64,000 bases of DNA from a virus. The stretch is taken from the IMG/VR virus record IMGVR_UViG_3300042991_001118, positions 1 to 64,000 of that record; one strand, given 5' to 3'. A program made the position numbers and the translations under genes. This document shows, one piece after another, positions 32,339 through 41,037 of this stretch (its first letter is position 1; every line of letters starts with the position of its first letter). Below the pieces are notes generated by a model. It was not told the DNA's origin and made no database searches. It saw only the letters and a program-made list of their open reading frames with translations.

Positions 32339-33166
32339 ATGAAAAAAGATCAAGAAACAACTATCATCACAATTTACATAATCATTGACGCTCTTTGTGA
32401 AAATTTATTACGCCATCCAGCACAAAAACAGAAATTAACGGATGCTGAAATAATAACGATAGCAATATGTTCTGCCATTTTCTTCAACAGCAATCATGAC
32501 AAAGCTCTTTCCTGGCTGCGCATAGCTGGCTATTTCCCTGAGATGCTTAGTTTATCCAGGTTCAATCGAAGGATACATCGTCTAAAAGAGTTTATCAAAT
32601 TCTGTTTCGAGAGCGTCAGCGAGTTGTTTCTTACGAAAAAATTATACATCGCCGATTCTATGCCTTTGCCTGTATGCAAAAGAGTGCGGGCTTGTCGAAA
32701 TAAAAAAGTCCGAGGCAGAGAATACTATGGCTGCTGTGTTGCAAAAAATGAAAAATTCTTTGGATTCCGGCTGCATCTCATTGTGGATACCCAAGGAATT
32801 CCTGCATCTGTCGCCATTATGCCTGGAGCATACCACGATATCACTCCTGTGTATGAAGTTACGTCGCCGTTGCCGGAACAATCGACTGTCATGGGAGATA
32901 AAGCATACAACTGTAAAAATGTCGAAGATGCTTTGAAAGAATTCGGCACCACACTGATGCCCAAACGTCGTAAAAATATGAAAATGCAGTGGTCTTTGTT
33001 CGAGCAATATTTTATCATAGGTCAACACAGAAGGCAAATAGAAACATCGTTTAGCATTCTCTCCGACACTATGGGACTCAATCATATCAAAACTACGACA
33101 CTAAAAGGCTTTATGATTAAAACCTACGCTGCCGTGCTCGCTATGATTTTCTATATCGTTTTCTAA
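32339..33166 (+). CDS. IS982-family-like DDE transposase
   Basis: 275 residues, full length for the family. The core YIADSMPLPVCKRVRA...GREYYGCCVAKNEKFFGFRLHLI...HDI..V......VMGDKAYN has the IS982 pattern with the DDE aspartates (ADS, GDKAY) and a C-terminal ETSFS glutamate. It ends 7 bp before the stop of the convergent IscB gene, which leaves no room for a normal right end unless it lies inside iscB. Terminal inverted repeats were not found by eye. Confidence 0.8.
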   Translation: MKKDQETTIITIYIIIDALCENLLRHPAQKQKLTDAEIITIAICSAIFFNSNHDKALSWLRIAGYFPEMLSLSRFNRRIHRLKEFIKFCFESVSELFLTKKLYIADSMPLPVCKRVRACRNKKVRGREYYGCCVAKNEKFFGFRLHLIVDTQGIPASVAIMPGAYHDITPVYEVTSPLPEQSTVMGDKAYNCKNVEDALKEFGTTLMPKRRKNMKMQWSLFEQYFIIGQHRRQIETSFSILSDTMGLNHIKTTTLKGFMIKTYAAVLAMIFYIVF

Positions 33167-33173
33167 AATCATC

Positions 33174-34646
33174 TTACAAACAAACCATACCTGCATTTTG
33201 CAACACGAGGCTGCACTCTTTAGATGGGACATAATCTTTTTGCATCGCAAAACCGACCCGCATGCCCATTTCTCCGTATCCTTTGATTACACAATATGTT
33301 CCCTTATATCGAACCACATCTCCTTTTCTCAGTTCGTCGTATCCGCTTCGTATGACTTTCTTTCCAGGCAGCACACGCAAACGTGCCAGAATTTGTTTGC
33401 CTTTTTTAGCGACTAGCTCTGTCAGGCTGTCAGACTTTTGTCCCGTTCTTTTGTTGCGATTTTTAGCCACGATTTTTGTGCCATCTTTATAGTTTCTCTC
33501 CCTTGTGGCATGGATAAGCTGGCGATGGTGCCTTCGGAACTGTTTGTATTCATATACGATAAGGTCGCTAGATTTTATCGAGCCTATTTTATCTTCGTCA
33601 GAAAAGGAGACCAGATATGCGTCTATGCAATGGCTTTTGGGAAGTCCCAGATTTTGCCGTTTTTCTTTGGTCTCGTATCCATAAGTTAGACAAACAGTTG
33701 AAACAATTTGCATCAACCATTCATAAAATAAAGGCATGATTGTGTTTAGAATCGTCGTATGAACATACTTCTTACACATGCCTGCAAATACAGCCTTGAC
33801 CTGGGCATCTACTTTCTCATGGCGATGCACTTTCTCATGGCATTTTGCGCAAAGGGTGATCAGATTTTCCGGATTGTCCCCGCCTTTCTGGCTTGCCCAT
33901 ATTACATGGTGTACGTGCAAATTCCCTTTTGTGTTACCACACAACTGGCACGTATGCTTGTCTCGGCAAAGCACGTATTCCTGGCTGTTGGCGTACCCTT
34001 TTTTTCTGCCGTTTTGGTACTGCACGCCTTGAACGGAGGGATTGTCAAGTTTGTGGATGTCGAATTTGCCATATTCCAGATGCACATGCGCTATAGGCAA
34101 TATTTTAGCTGCTTTGTCACTGAATCTTTTGTGCGTTTCCAACAAATGGCTGGCCGTAGGCGTGAGCCAACCTCTGTTTCGGCGGCGATTATGAAAGCGG
34201 ATCGGCTTAGGTTTTATCCCTTTGCAAAGCAAATTTTCGGCGGTATTCGATATTTTGTATCTCTTTTCACCAAAGTATGTTTGCGCTTTTTTCGCCCTGC
34301 GTTTTCTAACCAAACGACGATGCCTCCTTCTGCTTTGCCTGTGCATCCTGCGTTCGGCCATATTTTCGGACACTTCCTTGCTTCTAGCTTCCACATGTGC
34401 CGCAAATACTACTTCTCCATTCTCTTTTCTCACGACTAGCGCGATATCTTTTCCGCCTGGGTCAATTCCCATAATCAAAGGTTGAGTGTAGGATGTAGTA
34501 TCATATAAAAGTTGTATCGTGAATGGTTTACGACGTATTACTTTTGCAAGGCCGGCTTTTAGCAACTTTTTCACTTTGCCAAATCTTTTCGTCGGCATGA
34601 GTGGCTGGCCATTTTCCGATACGACATAAACGTAATTATTTTCCAT
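33174..34646 (-). CDS. iscB: IscB RNA-guided nuclease, apparently intact
   Basis: 490 residues from the ATG at 34646. Domains in order: N-terminal PLMP domain (GQPLMPTKRFGKVKKLL), RuvC-I (IMGIDPGGKDIA), arginine-rich bridge helix (RRMHRQSRRRHRRLVRKRRAKKAQ), RuvC-II glutamate (HVHLEYGKFD), HNH (CQLCGNTKGNLHVHHVIW...NLITLCAKCHEKVH), RuvC-III (KSHCIDAYL) and the C-terminal target-interaction region. All catalytic residues are visible. IscB uses omega RNA to cut DNA next to a short target-adjacent motif and is the proposed ancestor of Cas9. A longer frame upstream to 34772 is the omega RNA read in frame. Confidence 0.92.
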   Translation of the reverse strand: MENNYVYVVSENGQPLMPTKRFGKVKKLLKAGLAKVIRRKPFTIQLLYDTTSYTQPLIMGIDPGGKDIALVVRKENGEVVFAAHVEARSKEVSENMAERRMHRQSRRRHRRLVRKRRAKKAQTYFGEKRYKISNTAENLLCKGIKPKPIRFHNRRRNRGWLTPTASHLLETHKRFSDKAAKILPIAHVHLEYGKFDIHKLDNPSVQGVQYQNGRKKGYANSQEYVLCRDKHTCQLCGNTKGNLHVHHVIWASQKGGDNPENLITLCAKCHEKVHRHEKVDAQVKAVFAGMCKKYVHTTILNTIMPLFYEWLMQIVSTVCLTYGYETKEKRQNLGLPKSHCIDAYLVSFSDEDKIGSIKSSDLIVYEYKQFRRHHRQLIHATRERNYKDGTKIVAKNRNKRTGQKSDSLTELVAKKGKQILARLRVLPGKKVIRSGYDELRKGDVVRYKGTYCVIKGYGEMGMRVGFAMQKDYVPSKECSLVLQNAGMVCL

Positions 34647-34649
34647 ATT

Positions 34650-34850
34650 TTGCTCATTTATAAAAAATTCCGAAGAATAATTCCACACGAAGGTGGTCGG
34701 TCTCCCTGAACTGGGTGCAGGATTGGCATAGAGCCTGGGATTGGGAAGTTCATCCCAGGGTACTACCTGCATCCGTGTGTCACGTCCCTACTCAACTAGC
34801 AAGCAGGGTAACCCTGATAACTACAGCGTTCAATCCTAAAAACTTCGTGA
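34650..34850 (-). ncRNA. Omega RNA (HEARO) of IscB
   Basis: Read on the minus strand, directly upstream of iscB: an outer TGCAGG/CCTGCA stem, CCTGGGA/TCCCAGG hairpin (34734-34759), GGCTCTATGCCAATCC, and a CAGGGT/ACCCTG hairpin toward the 5' end (~34803-34816). This is the layout of HEARO/omega RNAs. The guide should be the ~16 nt at the 5' end beyond the element boundary, near 34820-34850. Exact ends are not determined. Confidence 0.75.
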
Positions 34851-34933
34851 TACAGACGAAAACTAAAGCAAAATTCAATAAAGTCTGCACCAGGGCGAAT
34901 CTCGATAAAAGCTCCTTTGCTTTTCCCTTGTCA

Positions 34934-35137
34934 TTATTCTTCTGCTGCTGTTCCATTCTTGTCCTCACTTATGTTTTTCCTTATCGGCCTACCAGTCCTG
35001 ACTACCTCATGAGGCATTTTATACCTGTCCTCTAAGGCCCTCCGAATTATCGTAACAACAGGGGACCCAGTCGCAAACATCTCCTCTTCGATTTTCTCGA
35101 AAATATTGTCCGGAATCCTTACAACCGTGTTTTTCAT
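34934..35137 (-). CDS. 67-residue CopG/ribbon-helix-helix-like protein
   Basis: KNTVVRIPDNIFEKIEEEMFATGSPVVTIIRRALEDRYK has the beta-strand plus two-helix layout of ribbon-helix-helix regulators. It is divergent from the antirepressor gene across a large inverted repeat, which it may bind. Confidence 0.65.
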   Translation of the reverse strand: MKNTVVRIPDNIFEKIEEEMFATGSPVVTIIRRALEDRYKMPHEVVRTGRPIRKNISEDKNGTAAEE

Positions 35138-35178
35138 CTTTTTTTATTCCCCTTCTTTTATTATTTTCTTAATATAAA

Positions 35179-35256
35179 CAATTTTAAATAATAAAACATA
35201 AAGATATTTATTTGTCAAGAAGAAAATAAAATATTTTATGCTTTATTATTTAAAAT
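35179..35256. promoter_or_regulatory. Large AT-rich inverted repeat between divergent regulators
   Basis: The left arm TTTTAAATAATAAAACATAAA...ATATTT (35179-35206) and right arm AAATATTTTATGCTTTATTA... (35230-35256) pair with few mismatches. TATAAT at ~35266 is the -10 of the antirepressor promoter, and a TGTCAA (minus TTGACA) lies between the arms. A likely joint operator. Confidence 0.6.
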
Positions 35257-35321
35257 TTTTATGTTATAATATTCTATGCAATCTTATATGGCTTTGTTTA
35301 ATTTTATGTTAGGAGATAATA

Positions 35322-36098
35322 ATGGATAATAATATCTTAATGAAGATAGAGGAAAAATTGCTTGGTGGAGAGTTGGTTCGGACCGCAAATGCAAGAGAAC
35401 TTCATGAGAAATTGCAGGTGTCTACGTATTTCACTACGTGGATACAAAGAAGATTGTGTGAGGCTCAAGCGATTGAAGGACAAGACTTTATAAGCCTTTC
35501 AAATTTGGAAGCCTCTGGGCAGACTAGTAAAATGATATATGTCTCTGCAAATATGTGCCAGCACATCGCGATGTTGGAGCGAACCGAAATTGGTAGGAAG
35601 GTGCGCCAGTACTTTATCGATGTCGAGAAAAAAGTAAAGGATATCGTATTGGAACAGACCCTCAAGGAAAAGGCCATGAGGGACTTTAAAGTGTACAAAG
35701 AATTAGGCGAGATTGTACAATTGCCTACGTCCACGATTATTTCGGAAGCATCAAAACTCGTGGACAGAACCTACGGCACAAACTTCGTCGAGTTTATTTC
35801 TAAGTCCCCACTCCTCGATAACGTGAAAGAATCAGACGAATACCTGGAACCCACAGAACTCGGAAAAATTCTGGGGATATCTGCAATCTCCTTAAATAAA
35901 AACCTGGAATCGCTCGGACTTCAAGATAAAACCGGAAATTCCTGGACTCCTACAGCAATTGGGAAAAAATTCTGCTTTGTACACCAGTGGTCCACTAGGG
36001 CAAAATCTGGTTACAACTTGAAATGGAATGTCAGGGAAATCTCTAATCTCCTTTTGAACAGAAATCCAACCCCACGTGTGGTTGGTGATGGCGGATAA
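35322..36098 (+). CDS. AntA/AntB-type antirepressor
   Basis: 258 residues, TTAGGAG upstream. The N-terminal domain ([25 protein letters not shown]...[47 protein letters not shown]) is a classic AntA/AntB domain of phage antirepressors. The C-terminal half (LEPTELGKILGISAISLNKNLESLGLQ) looks like a winged-helix/KilA-C-type domain. A phage switch protein; a second one is at 46915-47703. Confidence 0.85.
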   Translation: MDNNILMKIEEKLLGGELVRTANARELHEKLQVSTYFTTWIQRRLCEAQAIEGQDFISLSNLEASGQTSKMIYVSANMCQHIAMLERTEIGRKVRQYFIDVEKKVKDIVLEQTLKEKAMRDFKVYKELGEIVQLPTSTIISEASKLVDRTYGTNFVEFISKSPLLDNVKESDEYLEPTELGKILGISAISLNKNLESLGLQDKTGNSWTPTAIGKKFCFVHQWSTRAKSGYNLKWNVREISNLLLNRNPTPRVVGDGG

Positions 36099-36369
36099 TC
36101 GATAAAAGACGAGGGGTTTGCAGTCTGGGATAATTGAATTCCAAAATTCAATTTCAAAAATCAGAAAAAAGTTCTGGGGTGTAGCGACCCCCTCCACATC
36201 TTTTCCATCCGCCGTAAACCCTTCGGACACCCCTCTAAGCCAACCCCTGCCTAAGCCCCTGAGTGCCGCAAAGAGGGGACAAAAAAGACCCAACAAGACC
36301 AAAAGGAGACAAGGGGACACCTTTCACCACACTCGTACACTTCAATAGAAGCCAGTGGCTGCATTCTGA

Positions 36370-36790
36370 TGAGTCCAACCGTCTATTGAGTCCATCTAAT
36401 CCATCCACGTGGCTATATTACATCCCAATCGCCTCGACAATGAACACCCAACCCATCCATCCCATCCCTTTTATCCTATCTAACCCATCCCATCCATCCC
36501 TTTGACCCCCTTTAGCCCGACCGCCCTTTCCATTCCATCCATTTTGTCCTATCCAATCCATCCCATCCATCCCTTTCATCCATCCCTAGACTCGATTACA
36601 GCCATTTTTATCCATACCAAAGACCTTTTCCATCCCTTTTATCCATCCAGGTCTATCCCCGGGCTAAAAACGCCTCCTACGTGGAGAAAAAGACCAAAGA
36701 GATATTCCCATCCATCCATTCCATCCCACCCAGCCTTTTAGCCCGACCGCCTTTTCCCCTCCATCCCTTCCATCGATTCCATCCTTATCA
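36370..36790 (+). repeat. CCATCC-rich low-complexity tract
   Basis: Dozens of CCATCC/ATCCATCC units with CCCTTT spacers give a pyrimidine-rich plus strand. It is followed at 36885-37160 by an ACAGACAGAA-rich purine tract, so strand composition flips abruptly. Confidence 0.8.
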
Positions 36791-37580
36791 ACAATGCAAT
36801 AGTTGTACACCACTTTCACAGGATAAAAAAGACAACAGGAGAGAACAACCCTAGAGCCTTAATAGGAATCATTGTCGCAACTAGCCCACAACCCAGGACA
36901 GAACAGACAGAAAAGATTTTTTAGGATTGGAACATAGGGAAGGTAAAGGGTGCAGGGTGATTCCATAGGACAAACCCGACAAGATAGACAGAAAATCCAG
37001 GAGAAAATCGACAAGACAGACAGAACAGACAGGAAAAAACCGATAGACCGGACAGAAAAGCCAGGACAGGACAGACAGAAACGACTTTTCATCCAGGATT
37101 TCCAGGCATGACAAGGGAAAAAGACCGTTTTTTAGGGTATTTTCGAGAAAAAACAGACAAAAAAGACATTTTTCACAGGATTCATGAGAAAATTACTAGA
37201 CGGAAAAGATTCCAGCACAGCAACATGTGGAAATTTTAAAAAATCGTCGCGATAAGACGAGAAAGATGAATAGGTTATAGCCGTGTTAAAAAATATGCTT
37301 GGACGAAAAAAATAAAAACGACTCGACAGATAAAAAAGATAAGGCTTACAGAGGACTTTCGTGAAAGTGAAAATAGGAAAAAAACGAAAAATGGGTAGCT
37401 CTGTGAGGCTTATCCTACGGCCTTCTCCGCACCTATGCCAATCAAGAGGATTACCTGCCTTATCTGCATGGATGGAAGACTAAAAGTCTTAGTAACACAA
37501 GAGATAGGACAATATTGAGAAACCTGGCATGTATATCAGTATACCAGAATGAGATATTCCGGGGAATGTCCCACGTAAAA

Positions 37581-37634
37581 TGCAGACTAAAGTCTACATA
37601 TCTCTAGGGATGCAGACTAAAGTCTACATATCTC
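37581..37634 (+). repeat. 24-bp direct repeat with inner palindrome
   Basis: Two exact copies start at 37581 and 37611, each beginning TGCAGACTAAAGTCTACA, with the palindrome AGACT-AA-AGTCT inside. A related AGACT-AAA-AGTCT occurs near 37480. Confidence 0.7.
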
Positions 37635-38154
37635 CGGGGGAATAATGAGAAGAAGGATAAGCCGTGGTGGGTGGAGTCCTATCGGACTATGGAATGGATG
37701 GCAATTTGTTCCTAGCAAATCACATCTACTAGGAACATTTTAAATATATCGAGGACACGAAGATACAGAAGATTTTTCTAAAAAAACAGCATTTGTTCCT
37801 AGCACTTTCCAACTTTCTTTTTTTACCAGGACGAAATTTTGAATTTAAAACCGAACGACCATTCTCAAGAAGAGAACCACGCGCGATGACAATTAAAAGA
37901 ATTTCTCGAAGAAGAGAAAATCGTGAAATAGAATGAAGCTCTGTCGGGATTTTTTCTCGAATCCAAAGTGGCTTTCCCCCCAAAAATTTTTTTGATGATC
38001 ATCTTCATCATTTGATGAAACCTATTCATCACGATTAAGATATTGATTTAAATAGAGTTCCGTAAAATGATGAAAATGATGAAAATGATGAAGCATAAAA
38101 AAAAAGTTTTTCGTATTTAGAGAAAGTTTGAATTATTTCTAAGGTAATAAGGAA

Positions 38155-38192
<38 letters not shown>

Positions 38193-38717
38193 CTCCTGGG
38201 TGGATGCATAGAACTCATCATTTCATCATATGATCATCATTTTCATCATTTTCATCATTTTGCTCGGAACACTAAGAAAATAGGGAATCACAGAGCGTTT
38301 TCATCTTTCATCATTTTAGGCATGTGTCTTCATCATTTTCATCATTTTCTCTCTCTGGCTTATTGGAGTAGGTTTAGCGCATTCATCAAAAAATTTCATC
38401 ATGGTATATCCCGGATAAACTGCCTGGATACAGAGATCATCAAATCGGCTAGATATGTTGTGTTTCTAGGCGTTGACGCGATTTGATGAAAATGATGAAG
38501 GGGATTTCCTTGGCATATGCATTAGGTCTCCAGGATCATCAAATCATCTAGAAGCATTATATTTCTAGGCGTTCATGCGATTTGATGAAGTTTCATCAAA
38601 AAAAATCTTCATGGCAATAGGGGGATATCGGGGAATGGTTAGGAGCATCAAGCATACCGGTATTTTTATTGAGTTTCAGGGAGATTTGCTGAGGGATTTT
38701 GCCATGGATATGTCAGG

Positions 38718-38802
38718 GATGAGTTGATGAATTTGATGAGTTGATGAATTTGATGAGTTGATGAATTTGATGAGTTGATGAATTTGATGAGTTGATGAAT
38801 TT
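38718..38802 (+). repeat. Five perfect 17-bp tandem repeats (iteron-like)
   Basis: The unit GATGAGTTGATGAATTT is repeated five times without change. Unit length and AT-rich flanks (38820-38935) fit iterons of plasmid- or phage-type origins. Confidence 0.85.
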
Positions 38803-38836
38803 AGTGGTTATGTCCGTATAATTATACGAATCAATA

Positions 38837-38916
38837 TACAGATATAGATATTATTGCGAATCATTATGAATCATTATACAGATATAGATATCGTTACGAA
38901 TCATTATGAATCATTA
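38837..38916 (+). repeat. 40-bp direct repeat, two copies
   Basis: Two copies of a unit containing ACAGATATAGATAT and CGAATCATTATGAATCATTA, with two or three changes. AT-rich, next to the 17-bp array. Confidence 0.75.
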
Positions 38917-39052
38917 TTCAATAATATATTAGGATTTGAACTGTCAAGGATTTCTTGACAGTTCGAGATGTGCTAGGATATGGTGATTCGAGGTGCATGT
39001 GGATTAGAACCATTGGGGTTATTGGGATACAGGGGTATGTGGTTAGAATTCA

Positions 39053-39389
39053 TCCCCAAACCTTGTTATATTGGATGTTGTGTTGCAACCCGAATATGGA
39101 GTCAAAAGCCCAAGAGTGATAGGAAAAAGTCTCAACCCTTGTTATATTGGATGCTGGGTTGCAACAAAGAGACACAAGGAACATTGTTTGACCTATACTA
39201 TACGTCTCAAACCTTGTTATATTGGATGCTGGGTTTCAACATACATAAGGACACTGACGTTCACAGAGGAATTCATGTCTCAAACCTTGTTATATTGGAT
39301 GCTGGGTTGCAACTGACCACATAGAGAAAAAGATTGAAAAGGAGCTAGAATGGTCTCAAACCTTGTTATATTGGATGTTGTGTTGCAAC
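39053..39389 (+). CRISPR. Mini CRISPR array: five 37-nt repeats, four spacers, no cas genes
   Basis: Repeats at 39053-39089 (5' degenerate), 39129-39165, 39204-39240, 39277-39313 and 39353-39389. Each begins GTCTCAAACCTTG and ends GGGTTGCAAC (GTGTTGCAAC in the first and last). Spacers are 39, 38, 36 and 39 nt and unrelated to each other. Repeat 2 pairs CAACCC with GGGTTG and repeat 3 pairs AAACC with GGTTT, so the hairpin is kept by paired changes. No cas gene is in the window. Type and transcription direction are not assigned. Confidence 0.85.
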
Positions 39390-39451
39390 CCCTAGTTCCA
39401 ATCTATCTCACATTTTATGATGCTTAATTGATAAAAGGAACTTCATCTTAA

Positions 39452-39772
39452 TTATATCTTTTTGGAATAAGAAGTCAAGAGAATTTTCCCCCTTAAGAAT
39501 CGGGATTCCATCCGCCTTTGACATTCTTCTCTGAGGTGTTCCCCTACCTTTTCCTCCTGCTTTAGCATGGCGAATTCGTCATTAGGGTTATGGGACTTCC
39601 TCTCTTTTTCCTGGAGGAATACGACTTCATGTTCCCAGAGGAACGCGAGGTTGATATGCTTTGACCCACAAAATGGACACGCAACGCGCGTTGCGTCCAA
39701 GATTTTTCTGTCTCTATCAAGAATTCCCTCAACAAAGGGTTTCCCACAGCGATAACAAAGAAAATTTGCCAC
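39452..39772 (-). CDS. 106-residue zinc-ribbon protein, GTG start
   Basis: The GTG at 39772 has AAGGAG 6 nt upstream. CYRCGKPF and CPFCGSKH make one zinc site; the rest is charged helix. An overlapping frame starting at the TAATG junction lacks the cysteines and is rejected. Function unknown. Confidence 0.65.
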   Translation of the reverse strand: MANFLCYRCGKPFVEGILDRDRKILDATRVACPFCGSKHINLAFLWEHEVVFLQEKERKSHNPNDEFAMLKQEEKVGEHLREECQRRMESRFLRGKILLTSYSKKI

Positions 39773-39773
39773 A

Positions 39774-39908
39774 TTACTCTCCTTTTTTGTGTTGAGGCTG
39801 CCCCGTCGTTGAGGACACCCAACAGTTTTTAATCCAGTTGAACTCCCAATCTCCTTGGGATTCGCCGCAGCATTTACACGGATTTTCTCCACAAAATTCA
39901 CATTTCAT
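39774..39908 (-). CDS. 44-residue zinc-finger-like peptide
   Basis: MKCEFCGENPCKCCGES... has five cysteines in the first 14 residues. It ends TAA one base before the GTG of the next gene, whose ribosome site lies inside this gene, so the two are coupled. Shorter than usual cut-offs. Confidence 0.55.
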   Translation of the reverse strand: MKCEFCGENPCKCCGESQGDWEFNWIKNCWVSSTTGQPQHKKGE

Positions 39909-39923
39909 CTTTATCACGCCCTT

Positions 39924-40115
39924 TCATTTTCCGCTAATCTTGACGTTCAGTCCTGCTTTCAGCATCCCCTTATTGATTCCCTTTAAAGCCTCCGCAACGA
40001 CCTCGAAAGGGATTTCCGTCTTCCCAGGATCCCCCATGAATTTACCAAGGAGTACATGGAGTTCCTCCACAACGGTATATGGCACGACAACTTCTTTCAT
40101 GTTTTTTTTCGTCAT
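39924..40115 (-). CDS. Unknown 63-residue protein
   Basis: Starts MTKKNMKEVVVPYTVVEELH; one helix and short strands, no motif. It is part of the same run of small genes. Confidence 0.5.
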   Translation of the reverse strand: MTKKNMKEVVVPYTVVEELHVLLGKFMGDPGKTEIPFEVVAEALKGINKGMLKAGLNVKISGK

Positions 40116-40126
40116 ATATGTTCCTT

Positions 40127-40369
40127 CTATTTTCTATCTGCTGATGTGGTGGTGTATGGCTGATTCATTTTTTTTATTTGGACAGGGAATCCAAGCCATT
40201 TCCCGGATGATCGAAGAAATTCCCAGTTTGCATCACGGGGATTCCCTGCAAAAACGATTATCTGCTCTGCATCTCCGGTATCCAGAATACAGATTGATCT
40301 GAATTCTGGTATGGCTATAGCTCTTTTTAAAAGATCCTTTGCGGCGGTTTCCAATTCTGCTCTTGACAT
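40127..40369 (-). CDS. Unknown 80-residue protein
   Basis: The ATG at 40369 has GGAGG 8 nt upstream. The core SICILDTGDAEQIIVFAG looks like a small alpha/beta fold. No family recognised. Confidence 0.55.
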   Translation of the reverse strand: MSRAELETAAKDLLKRAIAIPEFRSICILDTGDAEQIIVFAGNPRDANWEFLRSSGKWLGFPVQIKKMNQPYTTTSADRK

Positions 40370-40382
40370 CGGAATTCCCTCC

Positions 40383-40577
40383 TTAACATTCGCCTGTCTT
40401 TTCCTTATCCTGTTTGGGCTTGGACTTGCAGGATATTGACATATGCAACATGGTTTTTGCTTCACTAAAGCCTTTGTAGTAACAGGCTTTGCAATAAACA
40501 GAATACCATGGCGTGAACATAGCATTGTTTCCTATTATTTCTTTCCCGCACTTTTTACACTTTGTTGCTTTTGACAT
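40383..40577 (-). CDS. 64-residue LIM/zinc-ribbon-like protein
   Basis: The ATG at 40577 has GAAAGGA upstream. CKKCGKEI...YCKACYYKGF gives a four-cysteine site like that in the protein at 30282-30572, so the two are likely paralogues. Confidence 0.6.
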   Translation of the reverse strand: MSKATKCKKCGKEIIGNNAMFTPWYSVYCKACYYKGFSEAKTMLHMSISCKSKPKQDKEKTGEC

Positions 40578-40625
40578 CAGTATTCCTTTCATCGTATAAT
40601 CCCAAAGGCTTTCAGGAATTCCCTT

Positions 40626-41006
40626 TCAGCCTCTGCATCCACACCTTTTTTGTCGATATACCATAGTTTGAATTTTCCCGTAGATAGAATTAGCATACTG
40701 TGGTTCTGTTTCTTCTACCATTCCAGAATTAAAGCATACTGGACATATATTGGCCTCGACCAATAATTGACCAGCCCTACAATCACAAAAGGTGCCATGT
40801 ACTATCCCTTTGCAATAGCACTTTGGACACGATTCCAATTTTCCCCCACGCATCTGATATTCCGAGATGATTTCATATGGCTGTATTAGCCTTTCTTCCC
40901 GTATGAACTTGGCTATTGTTGCTCCGTTCAATTTGTCCTGTTCCGTCCTGGTGGAAGCAGATTCTTCAGAGCTTTCATCAAAAATTTCATCGGATTTTTG
41001 CCTCAT
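40626..41006 (-). CDS. 126-residue protein with several zinc ribbons
   Basis: The ATG at 41006 has AAAGGA 6 nt upstream. CPKCYCKG, CDCRAG, CPVCFNSG and CGC clusters resemble a DnaJ-type zinc region with an acidic N terminus. It directly follows the primase-helicase gene, so it may be an accessory factor. Confidence 0.6.
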   Translation of the reverse strand: MRQKSDEIFDESSEESASTRTEQDKLNGATIAKFIREERLIQPYEIISEYQMRGGKLESCPKCYCKGIVHGTFCDCRAGQLLVEANICPVCFNSGMVEETEPQYANSIYGKIQTMVYRQKRCGCRG

Positions 41007-41037
41007 ATCCAATCCTTTCACGTTTTTTTCCTGATCG

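Larger units (their letters stand above)
32339..34870. mobile_element. IS982-like transposase plus IscB/omega-RNA unit
   Basis: A transposase gene and an IscB gene lie tail to tail with 7 bp between stops, and the omega RNA precedes iscB. IscB is normally linked to IS200/IS605-type elements without a DDE enzyme. The boundaries are estimates; no target-site duplication was found. Confidence 0.5.

Noticed and set aside
33759-34439. 226-residue plus-strand frame
   Set aside because: Mirror frame of iscB; the IscB domains are unambiguous on the minus strand.
34647-34772. N-terminal extension of IscB
   Set aside because: The extra residues are the omega RNA read in frame; the PLMP domain begins after the ATG at 34646.
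36118-36741. Open frames of 76-80 residues in the CCATCC tract
   Set aside because: Low-complexity translation products of the repeat with no start signals.
38980-39324. 114-residue plus-strand frame
   Set aside because: It is the CRISPR repeats read in frame (repeating LLYWMLG), with no ribosome site.
39562-39822. 86-residue minus frame using the TAATG junction
   Set aside because: The overlapping GTG frame has the zinc ribbon and a better spaced ribosome site.
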